From contig JADJVX010000018.1 of assembly GCA_016710385.1 (NCBI GenBank), forward strand, positions 802,435-866,434: a DNA stretch of 64,000 nucleotides, written 5' to 3'. Positions 26,797 to 35,596 of the stretch are shown in pieces; the first letter of the stretch is position 1, and each line of letters opens with the position of its first letter. Below the pieces are notes generated by a model, which saw only the letters and a list, made by a program, of their open reading frames with translations, was not told the DNA's origin and did no database searches. Position numbers and translations under genes: made by a program. The DNA is from Actinomycetales bacterium. Its GTDB lineage: Bacteria > Actinomycetota > Actinomycetes > Actinomycetales > Dermatophilaceae.

Positions 26797-26946
26797 GCTG
26801 TGCCGCCTCTCTGTGTTGCGTCGGTTCGTGCGTGTGGTCGAAAGTCAATGGCCAGTCGGTATGCCGTCCGGCCGGGTCCCGCTGCCGGGGCGCCACCGCG
26901 GTGGTGACGCTCCCGGCATACGAGACCGGATGGTGCCCAGCGGCGC

Positions 26947-28590
26947 CTAGCGGCGGGCCTTGACGATCTGCTCCTGGTGAATCTCGGTGTCGCCCAGCGG
27001 CTCCGGGGTGGCCTCTTGACCGACCTCGACGAGCTGGTCGCTGCCCTCACCCGAGAACTGCTTCTTGAACTCGGTGACCGCAGCCTCCAGGCCCTCCCGG
27101 GTGCTCGGCTCGAACTTCTGGGTCTCGCGGATCGCCGCCAGCAGCCCGCCGTGCTTGTGCCGCAGGAAGTCGAGGAACTCGGTCTCGAAGCGGCGCACGT
27201 CTTCGACGGCGACCGAGTCGAGCTGACCGGTGGTGCCGGCCCACACCGACACGACCTGCTCCTCGACGGGGTAGGGGTTGCTCTGGCGCTGCTTGAGCAG
27301 CTCGACCAGACGGGCACCCTTGGCCAGCTGGGCCCGGGAGGCCGGGTCGAGGTCGGAGGCGAACATGGCGAACGCCTCCATCGCGCGGAACTGCGCGAGG
27401 TCGAGCTTGAGCCGACCCGCGACCTCCTTCATCGCCTTGATCTGGGCCGCGCCACCGACTCGGGAGACCGACACACCCACGTCGATCGCCGGGCGGACGT
27501 TGGCGTTGAACAGGTCGGCCTGCAGGTAGATCTGGCCGTCGGTGATGGAGATGACGTTGGTCGGGATGTAGGCCGACACGTCACCGGCCTTGGTCTCGAT
27601 GATCGGCAGGCCGGTCATCGAGCCGGCGCCCAGGTCGTCGGAGAGCTTGGCGCAGCGCTCCAGCAGGCGCGAGTGCAGGTAGAAGACGTCGCCGGGGTAG
27701 GCCTCGCGGCCCGGCGGGCGACGCAGCAGCAGGGACACCGCGCGGTAGGCCTCGGCCTGCTTGGACAGGTCGTCGAAGACGATGAGGACGTGCTTGCCCT
27801 GGTACATCCAGTGCTGGCCGATGGCCGAACCGGTGTAGGGGGCCAAGTACTTGAAGCCCGCGGCGTCGGACGCCGGGGCGGCGACGATCGTCGTGTAGGC
27901 CAGGGCGCCGGCGTCCTCGAGGGTGCCGCGCACGGCTGCGATGGTCGAGCCCTTCTGACCGATCGCGACGTAGATGCAGCGGACCTGCTGCTCCGGGTCG
28001 CCGGACTCCCAGTTGCGCTTCTGGTTGATGATCGTGTCGACCGCGACCGTGGTCTTGCCGGTCTGGCGGTCACCGATGATGAGCTGGCGCTGGCCACGAC
28101 CGATGGGGGTCATCGCGTCGACGGCCTTGAGGCCGGTCTGCAGCGGCTGGTGCACCGACTTGCGCTGCATGACCGTGGGGGCCTGCAGTTCGAGCGCGCG
28201 GCGGGTGTCGGATGCGATCTCGCCGAGGCCGTCGATCGGCTGGCCCAGCGGGTTGACGACACGGCCGAGGAAGGCGTCACCGACAGGCACCGAGAGCACC
28301 TCACCGGTGCGCTTGACGACCTGGCCCTCTTCGATGCCGGCGAACTCGCCGAGGACGACGACACCGATCTCGTGGACGTCGAGGTTGAGCGCGATGCCCA
28401 GGGTGCCGTCCTGGAACTGCAGCAGCTCGTTGGTCATCGCCGAAGGCAGACCCTCGACGTGCGCGATGCCGTCGGCCGCGTCGACAACCCGGCCGACCTC
28501 TTCCCGGCTGGCCGCGCCCGGCTCGTAGGACTGGACGAACTGGTCCAGTGCGTCCCGGATCTCCTCCGGACGGATCGTAAGCTCCGTCAT
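26947..28590 (-). CDS. atpA: ATP synthase F1 subunit alpha
   Basis: Non-catalytic nucleotide-binding subunit of F1. 547 residues. Walker A GDRQTGKTTV near 172, VLIVFDDLSKQAEAYRAVSLLLRRPPGREAYPG, and SVSRVGGAAQIKAMK in the arginine-finger region. The C-terminus is extended by about 35 residues rich in acidic and Gln residues compared with enterobacterial AtpA, as is usual in actinobacteria. AAGGAGAAGAAGAG stands before the ATG. Confidence 0.98.
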   Translation of the reverse strand: MTELTIRPEEIRDALDQFVQSYEPGAASREEVGRVVDAADGIAHVEGLPSAMTNELLQFQDGTLGIALNLDVHEIGVVVLGEFAGIEEGQVVKRTGEVLSVPVGDAFLGRVVNPLGQPIDGLGEIASDTRRALELQAPTVMQRKSVHQPLQTGLKAVDAMTPIGRGQRQLIIGDRQTGKTTVAVDTIINQKRNWESGDPEQQVRCIYVAIGQKGSTIAAVRGTLEDAGALAYTTIVAAPASDAAGFKYLAPYTGSAIGQHWMYQGKHVLIVFDDLSKQAEAYRAVSLLLRRPPGREAYPGDVFYLHSRLLERCAKLSDDLGAGSMTGLPIIETKAGDVSAYIPTNVISITDGQIYLQADLFNANVRPAIDVGVSVSRVGGAAQIKAMKEVAGRLKLDLAQFRAMEAFAMFASDLDPASRAQLAKGARLVELLKQRQSNPYPVEEQVVSVWAGTTGQLDSVAVEDVRRFETEFLDFLRHKHGGLLAAIRETQKFEPSTREGLEAAVTEFKKQFSGEGSDQLVEVGQEATPEPLGDTEIHQEQIVKARR

Positions 28591-28672
28591 CTGCTCTTCT
28601 TCTCCTTGAGTCTCGGCGGGTGAGCCGGTCTTCGTTCAGGTCTGGTATGCCGTGTAGCTCTGGTGTGCCGGG

Positions 28673-28699
28673 CGGTATGCCGTGTCGCACGGCATACCG
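28673..28699. repeat. Intercistronic hairpin of paired GTATGCCGTG words between atpH and atpA
   Basis: A perfect 12-bp stem (CGGTATGCCGTG and complement) with a 3-base loop lies inside the ATP synthase operon, in the 131-base gap between atpH and atpA. A third copy of the word lies at 28644. It might tune transcript levels of the F1 part or be a passive member of the genome-wide word family. Confidence 0.6.
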
Positions 28700-28721
28700 T
28701 CATTCCCGGGCTGGGGTGGGG

Positions 28722-29543
28722 CTAGGAACCGAAGTGGCGCCGAGCCCCCTCGAGCTTGCGCGCGATGGTGCCGTCGAGGACCTCGTCGCCGATCTCGACC
28801 CGGATGCCGCCGACGACCGTGGGGTCGATGACGACATTGAGGTGGACCTGCTTGTCATAGATCCGCGTCAGCGCCGCCACGAGCCGCTCCCGTTGGGTGG
28901 CGTCGAGGTCGACGGCGGTCGTCACGGTTGCCGACAGCTGGCTGCGGCGGGTGGCGATGATGCCGAGGTAGTCGTCGACGACCCGGTCGAAGCGACGTCC
29001 GCGCGGGGCGAGGACCGCCTGACGGGCCAAACGCACCGTCTCCGGCTGGGCCTTGCCGGTCAACAACGTGTCGACCATGGCGGCGCGGGCGGCCGAGTCG
29101 GCCCGGCGGTCGCCCACCGAGTCGCGCAATTCGCGGTTGCCCGCGACGATGCGCTCGAACCGGAACAGCTCGTCTTCGATCTGGTCGGCACGCTGCTCCG
29201 CCTCGGCCCCCGAGACCAGCGCCTGGACGGCGAAGTTCTCGATGGTGTCGGTGAGGTCACGCTCGGAGGACCACCGGTGGGACACCAAGCCGACGATCAG
29301 GTCGATGGCCTGCGCTCCGGCCTTGCCGGTCAGCAGGCGGCGCACGAGCTCACCCTTGGCGCCGGCATCGCGAGTCGGATCGGTCAAGGCCCGGCGCAGC
29401 GACACGCTGGAATCCAGTGCCGCGCCAATGCCGAACAGGTCCTCAGCGAGCGCGGCCGAGCCGGAGGCGCCGGCGGCGCCGCTCACCAAGGCGTCGAGGG
29501 CTTGTTGGCCCGCGGCGACCGCTGCACGTGAGGATCCGTGCAT
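28722..29543 (-). CDS. atpH: ATP synthase F1 subunit delta
   Basis: Peripheral-stalk subunit. 273 residues, longer than the roughly 180 of enterobacteria as is typical in actinobacteria. The C-terminal OSCP-like domain shows KQVHLNVVIDPTVVGGIRVEIGDEVLDGTIARKLE. The start codon shares a base with the atpF stop (TGATG), so translation is coupled. Confidence 0.95.
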   Translation of the reverse strand: MHGSSRAAVAAGQQALDALVSGAAGASGSAALAEDLFGIGAALDSSVSLRRALTDPTRDAGAKGELVRRLLTGKAGAQAIDLIVGLVSHRWSSERDLTDTIENFAVQALVSGAEAEQRADQIEDELFRFERIVAGNRELRDSVGDRRADSAARAAMVDTLLTGKAQPETVRLARQAVLAPRGRRFDRVVDDYLGIIATRRSQLSATVTTAVDLDATQRERLVAALTRIYDKQVHLNVVIDPTVVGGIRVEIGDEVLDGTIARKLEGARRHFGS

Positions 29544-30133
29544 CAGGCGTCCTTGCCGATCGTGACCGGCGTGATTTCGCCGGCCTCGAGGTCGGCCAGG
29601 AAGCGCTCGACGATGCCCTTCTGGCGGGTCTCGTCGTGCAGCGACTCACCGACGATGCGGCTGGCCAGGTCGGTCGACAAACGGCCCACCTCACCCCGCA
29701 GCGAGACCACGGCCTGCTGGCGTTCGGCCTCGATCTGCTTCTGCGCGCTGTCGACGATGCGGGCGGCCTCGGACTGCGCCTGGGCGCGCATATCGGCGAC
29801 GATCTGTGCCCCCTGGGCGCGGGCGTCCTCGCGGATCTTGTTGGCCTCGCCGCGGGCGTCGGCCAACTGCGCGTTGTAGTGGTCGAGCGCCGCCTTGGCC
29901 TCGGCCTGCGCCTTCTCCGCCTTGGCGATGCCGCCTTCGATGGCAGCGGCGCGCTCGGCGTAGATCTGCTCCAGTCGGGGCACGACCTTGGTCTTGACGA
30001 TCCAGTAGAGGATCGCGAAGGTGACGAGGCTGAAGAAGAACTCAATCGGGTGGGGGATGATCGGGGCTGCGGTCGCCCAGAATCCGGTCCCCTCGCCCTC
30101 GCCGCCAGAGGCGGGGATGATCAGGACGTGCAC
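29543..30133 (-). CDS. atpF: ATP synthase Fo subunit b
   Basis: Peripheral-stalk membrane anchor. 196 residues: a short periplasmic start, one membrane helix (about 30-50, PIEFFFSLVTFAILYWIVK), then a long charged coiled coil (ERAAAIEGGIAKAEKAQAEA) and a C-terminal delta-binding region. The start is GTG. It overlaps atpH by one base. Confidence 0.95.
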   Translation of the reverse strand: MHVLIIPASGGEGEGTGFWATAAPIIPHPIEFFFSLVTFAILYWIVKTKVVPRLEQIYAERAAAIEGGIAKAEKAQAEAKAALDHYNAQLADARGEANKIREDARAQGAQIVADMRAQAQSEAARIVDSAQKQIEAERQQAVVSLRGEVGRLSTDLASRIVGESLHDETRQKGIVERFLADLEAGEITPVTIGKDA

Positions 30134-30188
30134 GAGCTTCTCCTCACGAGATGGCGCACTGGGGGGTTACAGGAGCAGAAGTGCGCCG

Positions 30189-30398
30189 TCAGGCCTTGAA
30201 GACGAACGCGAGGGCGATACCGAAGATGGCGAGCGCCTCGGTGATGGCCATGCCGAGGAAGGCGATGGGCTGCAGCATGCCGCGGGCCTCGGGCTGGCGG
30301 GCGACACCGTTGATGTAGGCCGCGAAGATGAGGCCGACACCGATGCCGGGGCCGATGGCAGAGAGGCCGTAACCGAGGATGGCAATGTTGCCGGTCAT
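30189..30398 (-). CDS. atpE: ATP synthase Fo subunit c
   Basis: 69-residue proteolipid of the rotor ring: two membrane helices joined by the polar RQPE loop at 35-38. The proton-carrying carboxylate is Glu54 in MAITEALAIFG. It follows atpB in the operon, and AAAAAGGAATG stands before the ATG. Nothing suggests a sodium-binding ring. Confidence 0.96.
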   Translation of the reverse strand: MTGNIAILGYGLSAIGPGIGVGLIFAAYINGVARQPEARGMLQPIAFLGMAITEALAIFGIALAFVFKA

Positions 30399-30537
30399 GT
30401 CGTTTCCATTCCTTTTTCGTTGGTCCCGGCCGGGGTGAGCCCGTCGGGGTCAATCGGGTGGTCGGTGCGGTGGAGCTGTGCAGCTGGTGGAGCAGGTCGA
30501 GCGGGTGGTGCGGTCCAGGGGGTCGGGCGCCTGCGGG

Positions 30538-31329
30538 TCAGTGCGAGTCCGCGACGGCACCGGCGATGTAGAGCGCGGCGAGCAGCGTGAAGACGTATGC
30601 CTGCAGGAACTCGACCAGCATCTCGAACAGCGTCATGACGAACGCGAAGATCCAGGTGACCCCACCGGCGACGATGAGCACGCCGCCGGACTGCAGCATG
30701 TACCAGCCACCGGCGATGAACAGCGCCATGAGGATGTGGCCGGCGAACATGTTGCCGAACAGTCGCAAGCCGAGCGTGACCGGCCGGGTGAACAGGTCGG
30801 TGATGAGCTCGAGGATGAAGATCGCCGGGATCATGCCCTTGGGCAGACCCGCGGGGACCAGCGACTTCCAGTAGCCGAAGAAGCCGTGCTTCTGCATGCC
30901 GACGACGTGGAAGATGATCCAGATGATCAGGGCCAGCGCGAGCGGGAACCCGATGCGGCTCATCGTCGGGTAGTTGGTGAAGGGCAACACGCCGAAGAGG
31001 TTGTTGACCAGGATGAGCATGAACATCGTGAACAGCAGCGGCACGAAACGCATGAACTCGTGGCTGCCGATGAGGTCCTTGGCGATGCCGTTGCGCACCA
31101 GGCCGTAGACGCCCTCGGTGGCCATCTGTCCCTTGCTCGGGACGATCGCACGCTTCTTGGTCGTCGCCAGGAGGAACCACGCGATGAGGATCACCGACAG
31201 CACGGCGAGGAACACCGGGCGGGTGATGGCGGTGGCGTCGTGGCCGATCAACGGCTCCCAGAAGATCCCGACACCGGGAGGGGTATACCCCTCGCCGCCA
31301 CCCTCCATACCGAGAGCGAGGATGCTCAC
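30538..31329 (-). CDS. atpB: ATP synthase Fo subunit a
   Basis: Membrane stator that carries the proton half-channels. 263 residues and about six hydrophobic helices. The essential Arg lies in LGLRLFGNMFAGHIL near 183, followed by late helix residues typical of actinobacterial subunit a. GTG start with AAGGAGAG upstream. Preceded by the two small AtpI/AtpZ-type membrane proteins. Confidence 0.95.
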   Translation of the reverse strand: MSILALGMEGGGEGYTPPGVGIFWEPLIGHDATAITRPVFLAVLSVILIAWFLLATTKKRAIVPSKGQMATEGVYGLVRNGIAKDLIGSHEFMRFVPLLFTMFMLILVNNLFGVLPFTNYPTMSRIGFPLALALIIWIIFHVVGMQKHGFFGYWKSLVPAGLPKGMIPAIFILELITDLFTRPVTLGLRLFGNMFAGHILMALFIAGGWYMLQSGGVLIVAGGVTWIFAFVMTLFEMLVEFLQAYVFTLLAALYIAGAVADSH

Positions 31330-31447
31330 AGGACTCTCCTTCGAGTGCTCAGAACCGGGCCTTCGCAGCAGGCGAAACCGGCGCGATCGTGGTGGTGGCG
31401 GACGGCCCTGACAGGCACCGTCGAACCACAGCGGAAGCGATCTGGTT

Positions 31448-31723
31448 TCAGTGGGTACCGTACCGGAACCAGATCAAGTAGAGCGACAGACCCATCCCCC
31501 CGCAGATGCCCAGAACGGCGATCCACGAGGTCTCCAGCCACCGGTCCAGCAACCAGCCCAGTCCGCCGTAGACGGCCGGTCCGGTCAGCAAATAGGCGAT
31601 CGAGCGCCATGCGGCGTCCGCTTCGCGCTGGTTGACCCGCGCAAGCGCATCCTTGGCGGCCTGTTCCTGCTCTTTCCGGGCCGATTCTGAGGGTTCCGGG
31701 GTGGGTGGGGTGGCGTTCGTCAC
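31448..31723 (-). CDS. atpZ: AtpZ/AtpI-type small membrane protein of the ATP synthase operon
   Basis: 91 residues: a charged N-terminus of about 40 residues, then two membrane helices (IAYLLTGPAVYGGLGWLLDRW and WIAVLGICGGMGLSLYLIWF) with the conserved G-x-G and an Arg-Trp loop. This is the pattern of AtpZ, which assists Mg2+ uptake or c-ring assembly in relatives. It sits between the AtpI-like gene and atpB, 118 bases upstream of the latter. The function is inferred from family and position. Confidence 0.8.
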   Translation of the reverse strand: MTNATPPTPEPSESARKEQEQAAKDALARVNQREADAAWRSIAYLLTGPAVYGGLGWLLDRWLETSWIAVLGICGGMGLSLYLIWFRYGTH

Positions 31724-31798
31724 GACGAGTCCTTCCGACGGTCAGGGTCCGAATCGGGCCGGGGCTCGGCTGGTCCGGACCAGCAGCGGTGACCAGAA

Positions 31799-32290
31799 TC
31801 ACGCCTGCCGTCCACTCTGTGGCGTGTCGTCGGCGCTGTCCGTCGAGCTCGGGGTGAAGACGAAGATCCGCAGCCGCTTGTACGCCCGCATCTCGAAGAA
31901 GAGCCACACCAGGGTGCAGATCGTGATGGTGACGCCGACGGCATACCCGTTGACCCACGACGCGTCGCGCAGCAGGAACATCGCCACTCCGAGGGCGAGC
32001 ACCTTCGCCGTATAGGTGACCATGACGATCGCCATGACGGTGGTCGGCGCGAGGTGCGCCGTGCGCTTCATCACGACCAGGCTCACGGTGAAGAACGCAA
32101 TGACGAGGAAGGCACCGAAGGCCGCCGACCAACCGGCTTTGGCTCCTGAGAAGAGAGCAACCGCCACGCAGACCACCGCGACGATTCCGGTCGGGACGAT
32201 CGACCCTCGGAGCAACTCCGCGAAGGCGTCGCTCTGACTGCCGGCGGACTGGCCAGAGGTCGTCCGCTGGGGCTCGTGCGTCGGGGTCAT
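31799..32290 (-). CDS. AtpI-like membrane protein, first gene of the ATP synthase operon
   Basis: 163 residues with four hydrophobic helices (about 30-47, 52-70, 84-105, 112-132) and polar ends. It occupies the place of the ATP synthase protein I (AtpI) gene before atpZ and atpB; sequence divergence in this family is high, so position is the stronger evidence. It probably helps c-ring assembly. The CRP/GlxR-type palindrome 60 bases upstream makes this the likely first gene of the atp transcript. Confidence 0.72.
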   Translation of the reverse strand: MTPTHEPQRTTSGQSAGSQSDAFAELLRGSIVPTGIVAVVCVAVALFSGAKAGWSAAFGAFLVIAFFTVSLVVMKRTAHLAPTTVMAIVMVTYTAKVLALGVAMFLLRDASWVNGYAVGVTITICTLVWLFFEMRAYKRLRIFVFTPSSTDSADDTPQSGRQA

Positions 32291-32349
32291 CGGCTGCTTT
32301 CGACGAAGTCGGCCAGGAGGGCTGAGTGCGGCTCACGCGGGCTGCAACA

Positions 32350-32375
32350 GCGCTTGTGAAAGCTATCACAAGCGC
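32350..32375. promoter_or_regulatory. CRP/GlxR-type operator upstream of the ATP synthase operon
   Basis: A perfect palindrome with 10-base arms around 6 central bases. Its core TTGTGAAAGCTATCACAA matches TGTGA-N6-TCACA, the recognition sequence of cAMP-receptor-type regulators (Crp in mycobacteria, GlxR in corynebacteria). It lies in the 100-base gap between wecA and the AtpI-like gene, 60-85 bases before the latter's ATG. This is suitable for control of the atp promoter. A plain hairpin role is possible, but the match to the operator is exact and no T-run follows. Confidence 0.72.
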
Positions 32376-32390
32376 CACGGGGGCGACCAC

Positions 32391-33497
32391 TCACGGCTTC
32401 GGAGCCTTGGGCGGGAACCACCTGGGCAGGTATACCGTGCACGCCGCCGCGATGCCTGCGGCGGCAAGGATTGCCACGACGGTGATCCACCCGCGGTAGA
32501 ACGCCAACGACACCGTCCCCAGGGCCAGGACGGCTGCCCACAGATAGAGGATGAGGACGGCGCCGCGGTGCCCGTGGCCGATGGCCAGCATGCGATGGTG
32601 GAGGTGCTTGGCGTCCGGTTGCCAAGGACGCTGACCGGCCCGGGTGCGTCGCAGCACCGCCAGCAGCATGTCGAGGAAGGGCAGCGACAACACCGCCAGG
32701 GGCGCGAGGATCGGTAGCAACGCCGCGGTGAGCGAGTCGCCGCTGACCGAGCTCGGATCGACGCTGCCGGTGAGCGAGATCGTCGCTGCCGCGAGCAACA
32801 GCCCCAGCAGCAGCGCTCCCGAATCGCCCATGAAGAGCCTGGCGGGGTTGAAGTTGTGCGGCAGGAAACCCAGACAGCAGCCGAGGGTCGCCGCGGTGAC
32901 AAACGTGGCGGTCGAGAAGACGTTGGGCGGGTCGTAGGTGTGCGAGAGCACGTACGAGTAGACGAAGAAGGCGAAGCTCGCGATGGCGACGATCCCGGCG
33001 GCCAGCCCGTCGAGCCCGTCGATGAAGTTGACCGCATTTGTCGTGGCCAGCACGACGAAAACCGTGACCGCCACGAGCACGGGACCAGGCAGCACCGTGC
33101 TCGTGCCGAAGAAGGGCACCGACAGCATGACGACGCCCTTGTATGCCATGACGCCGGCTGCGAGCACCTGCCCGGCGAACTTGGCCCACCAGTCGAGTTC
33201 CCTCACGTCGTCGAGCGCCCCCACCGCCACGACGATCGCGGCGCCGAGCAACACTCCGGTCATCTGGCCGCTGGCGTAGACACCCTTGAGATAGGGCAAC
33301 TCCCGCGCGATGAGGGTCGCTGCGGCGAAGCCGAGAAAGATCGCCACTCCCCCGAGTCGTGGGATGGGGACGCGGTGCACGTCTCGCTCGCGCAAGGGGG
33401 TCACCGCGCCGAGCACCACGGCAAGGGCCCGGACCAGCGGGGTCGCCGCATAGGTCACCGCCATGGCGATGACGGCGATCAGCAGGTACTCGCGCAC
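32391..33497 (-). CDS. wecA: Undecaprenyl/decaprenyl-phosphate GlcNAc-1-phosphate transferase (WecA/Rfe)
   Basis: 368-residue polytopic membrane enzyme of the MraY/WecA family that moves a sugar-1-phosphate from a UDP-sugar onto polyprenyl phosphate and so starts linker-unit synthesis for cell-wall glycopolymers. Seen: about ten helices, the DD pair in VGALDDVRE, NFIDGLDGLAAG, FMGDSGALLLG, and the HLHHRM cluster in the last cytoplasmic loop that marks WecA-type rather than MraY enzymes. It starts with GTG 33 bases after glyA and stands before the atp operon, the normal actinobacterial order. Confidence 0.93.
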   Translation of the reverse strand: MREYLLIAVIAMAVTYAATPLVRALAVVLGAVTPLRERDVHRVPIPRLGGVAIFLGFAAATLIARELPYLKGVYASGQMTGVLLGAAIVVAVGALDDVRELDWWAKFAGQVLAAGVMAYKGVVMLSVPFFGTSTVLPGPVLVAVTVFVVLATTNAVNFIDGLDGLAAGIVAIASFAFFVYSYVLSHTYDPPNVFSTATFVTAATLGCCLGFLPHNFNPARLFMGDSGALLLGLLLAAATISLTGSVDPSSVSGDSLTAALLPILAPLAVLSLPFLDMLLAVLRRTRAGQRPWQPDAKHLHHRMLAIGHGHRGAVLILYLWAAVLALGTVSLAFYRGWITVVAILAAAGIAAACTVYLPRWFPPKAPKP

Positions 33498-33530
33498 GCG
33501 CCGGCTCGGCCTTCAGCCACCGACCCCAGG

Positions 33531-34814
33531 TCAGGCCGGACGCGGGTATGCCGGGAAACGGGTCACCAGGTCGGTCACCTCGGCACGCACCTCGCGGCTC
33601 ACCGCGTGCTCGGGGTCGGCGTCGCCGGTGGTCACCGCGGTGGCGATGAGGCGCGCGATGTCCTTCATCTGCTGCTCGCCCATGCCCTGCGTGGTGACGC
33701 ACGGGGTGCCGACGCGGATGCCGGAGGCGATGCTCGGCGGCGCCGGATCGAAGGGAATCGCGTTCTTGTTCAATACGATTCCCGCGGCGTCGGCCCGAGC
33801 CTCGGCGTCCTTGCCGGTGACGCCCACGCCCTGCAGGTCGTGTAGCGACAGATGGGTGTCGGTGCCCCCGGTCGTCGGCCGGATGCCGTGGTCGGCGAGC
33901 GAGGTCGCGAGGGTGGCGGCGTTGCGTAGCACCTGCGCGGCATACGCGGCGTATTCCGGGGTCGCGCACTCCTTGAAGTTGACCGCCTTGGCCGCGATGG
34001 TGTGCATCTGCGGGCCACCCTGCATCATCGGGAAGACCGCCTTGTCGATGGCGGCAGCGTGCTCGGCCTTGCAGACAATCGCCCCGGAGCGCGGCCCCCG
34101 CAGCACCTTGTGCGTCGTGAACGACACGACGTCGGCCCACGGCACGGGGCTGGGGATGGCCTTGCCTGCGACCAGGCCGATGAAGTGCGCGGCGTCGACC
34201 CAGAAGATCGCGCCGATCTCGTCGGCCACCCGGCGGAAGAACTCGAAGTCGATGAGCCGCGGGATCGCCGAGCCACCGGCGAGGATGACCTTGGGTCGGT
34301 GCTCCTTGGCCAGCGCCTCGACCTGGGCGTAGTCGATGTCCTCGGTGTCCTTGTCGACGCCGTAATGCACGGCGTTGAACCACTTTCCAGAGAACGACAC
34401 CTTGGTGCCGTGGGTGAGATGGCCGCCGTGCGGCAGGCTCATCGCGAGGATGGTCTCGCCCGGCTTGAGGAAGGCGCCGTAGACGGCCTGGTTGGCGCTG
34501 GCCCCGCTGTGGGGTTGCACGTTGGCGTGATCGGCCTCGAAGAGGGCCTTGGCGCGGTCGATGGCGATCTGCTCGGCCTTGTCGACCTCGGCGCAGCCGC
34601 CGTAGTAGCGCCGACCCGGGTAGCCCTCGGCGTATTTGTTGCTCAGCGTCGACCCGAGCGCGGTGAGCACGGCCGGCGAGGAGAGATTTTCCGAGGCGAT
34701 GAGCTGTAGACCACTGCGGATGCGGCCCAACTCGGACAGCAGGACCCCGGCGATCTCGGGGTCGAAAGCGTCAAGGGCGGCATAGTCGGACCCGTAGAAG
34801 GGGGTGTCGCTCAT
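33531..34814 (-). CDS. glyA: Serine hydroxymethyltransferase
   Basis: 427-residue PLP enzyme that interconverts serine and glycine with tetrahydrofolate. Seen: ASENLSSPAVLTALGSTLSNKYAEGYPGRRYYGG, HSGASANQAVYGA, and the PLP lysine in SFTTHKVLRGPRSGAI, where most relatives have TLRGPRGG. The C-terminal domain has IRVGTPCVTTQGM. The ATG at 34814 matches the usual start. The presence between a glycosyltransferase gene and wecA is common in actinobacteria. Confidence 0.96.
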   Translation of the reverse strand: MSDTPFYGSDYAALDAFDPEIAGVLLSELGRIRSGLQLIASENLSSPAVLTALGSTLSNKYAEGYPGRRYYGGCAEVDKAEQIAIDRAKALFEADHANVQPHSGASANQAVYGAFLKPGETILAMSLPHGGHLTHGTKVSFSGKWFNAVHYGVDKDTEDIDYAQVEALAKEHRPKVILAGGSAIPRLIDFEFFRRVADEIGAIFWVDAAHFIGLVAGKAIPSPVPWADVVSFTTHKVLRGPRSGAIVCKAEHAAAIDKAVFPMMQGGPQMHTIAAKAVNFKECATPEYAAYAAQVLRNAATLATSLADHGIRPTTGGTDTHLSLHDLQGVGVTGKDAEARADAAGIVLNKNAIPFDPAPPSIASGIRVGTPCVTTQGMGEQQMKDIARLIATAVTTGDADPEHAVSREVRAEVTDLVTRFPAYPRPA

Positions 34815-34876
34815 GGGGCGGGCTCCTGGCGGACGGAAGTGGTCGGGACACGCGCCCCCAACTGTATGCCGTCCGC

Positions 34877-35596
34877 TCACCTGCCCCGCGGCAGTCGCCG
34901 CAGGACGGCCCGGGCGGCGCGATGGGTAGCGACGAGGGCTCGATGGTGGTCGCGGTAGGGGCTGTCCGGATAGCGCTCGGCAAAGGTCGCCAGGTCCTGC
35001 TGCTTGATCGCCGTGAACTCGGGGGCACGCGAGGTCAGCGCCATCATCGTCCCCAGCGAGACCCCGCTGAACTCGTAGTTGAGCTCCCGCTGCCGTGAGA
35101 AGAGGTAGTCGTCCCCGCACCACAGCTGCAGGTCAGCCGGGATGGGATGCCAGTTCTCCCGGCGCAGGAACATCGCGGTGCCAAACCCTGGACGGCGAAA
35201 TGCAATGGGAGCGAAACGGATTCGTCCGACCCGACGCCCAGTCGCCGCGAGCGGGCCCACAGAGATCGGACTTGGCCCGACGATCCCAGCCCCCTGGTGC
35301 AGCCGCTGGGCAACCGCGGCCAGCAGGCCGTCTGGCAGCACGATGTCGTCGTTGGCGATCCAGAGCAAGGGTGCGCTGGACTCCTGCACGCCGAGGTTCC
35401 AGGACCGATTGACCAGCAGATTGCGACCCGGCGAGATCACCCGCACCCGCGCGTCGTTGGGGTGGAGGTCGGCAGGCGCGTTGTTGACCACGACGACCTC
35501 GTGGACCAGGGGGTCGGCGCAGACCGCATCCAGCAACGCAGCCAGCAGCGGCGAGCGCTGCAGGGTGGGGATGACGACCGCGAAGCGACCGGTCAC
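34877..35596 (-). CDS. Family 2 glycosyltransferase
   Basis: 239 residues. A GT-A fold is indicated by VTGRFAVVIPTLQRSPLLAALLD at the start, VVVNNAP, the region LLWIANDDIVLPDGLL with the metal-binding acidic pair, and GDDYLFSRQ as the likely catalytic acidic site. No membrane helices; the acceptor is unknown. The GTG start overlaps the stop of the upstream sua5 gene (GTGA), so it is translationally coupled to prfA-prmC-sua5. It is not a usual member of this operon, so it may be a lineage-specific addition. Confidence 0.75.
   Translation of the reverse strand: MTGRFAVVIPTLQRSPLLAALLDAVCADPLVHEVVVVNNAPADLHPNDARVRVISPGRNLLVNRSWNLGVQESSAPLLWIANDDIVLPDGLLAAVAQRLHQGAGIVGPSPISVGPLAATGRRVGRIRFAPIAFRRPGFGTAMFLRRENWHPIPADLQLWCGDDYLFSRQRELNYEFSGVSLGTMMALTSRAPEFTAIKQQDLATFAERYPDSPYRDHHRALVATHRAARAVLRRLPRGR

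Noticed and set aside
32287..34383. Long minus-strand frame across wecA and glyA in another register
   Set aside because: Shadow of two well-identified genes, with no domain in its own sequence.
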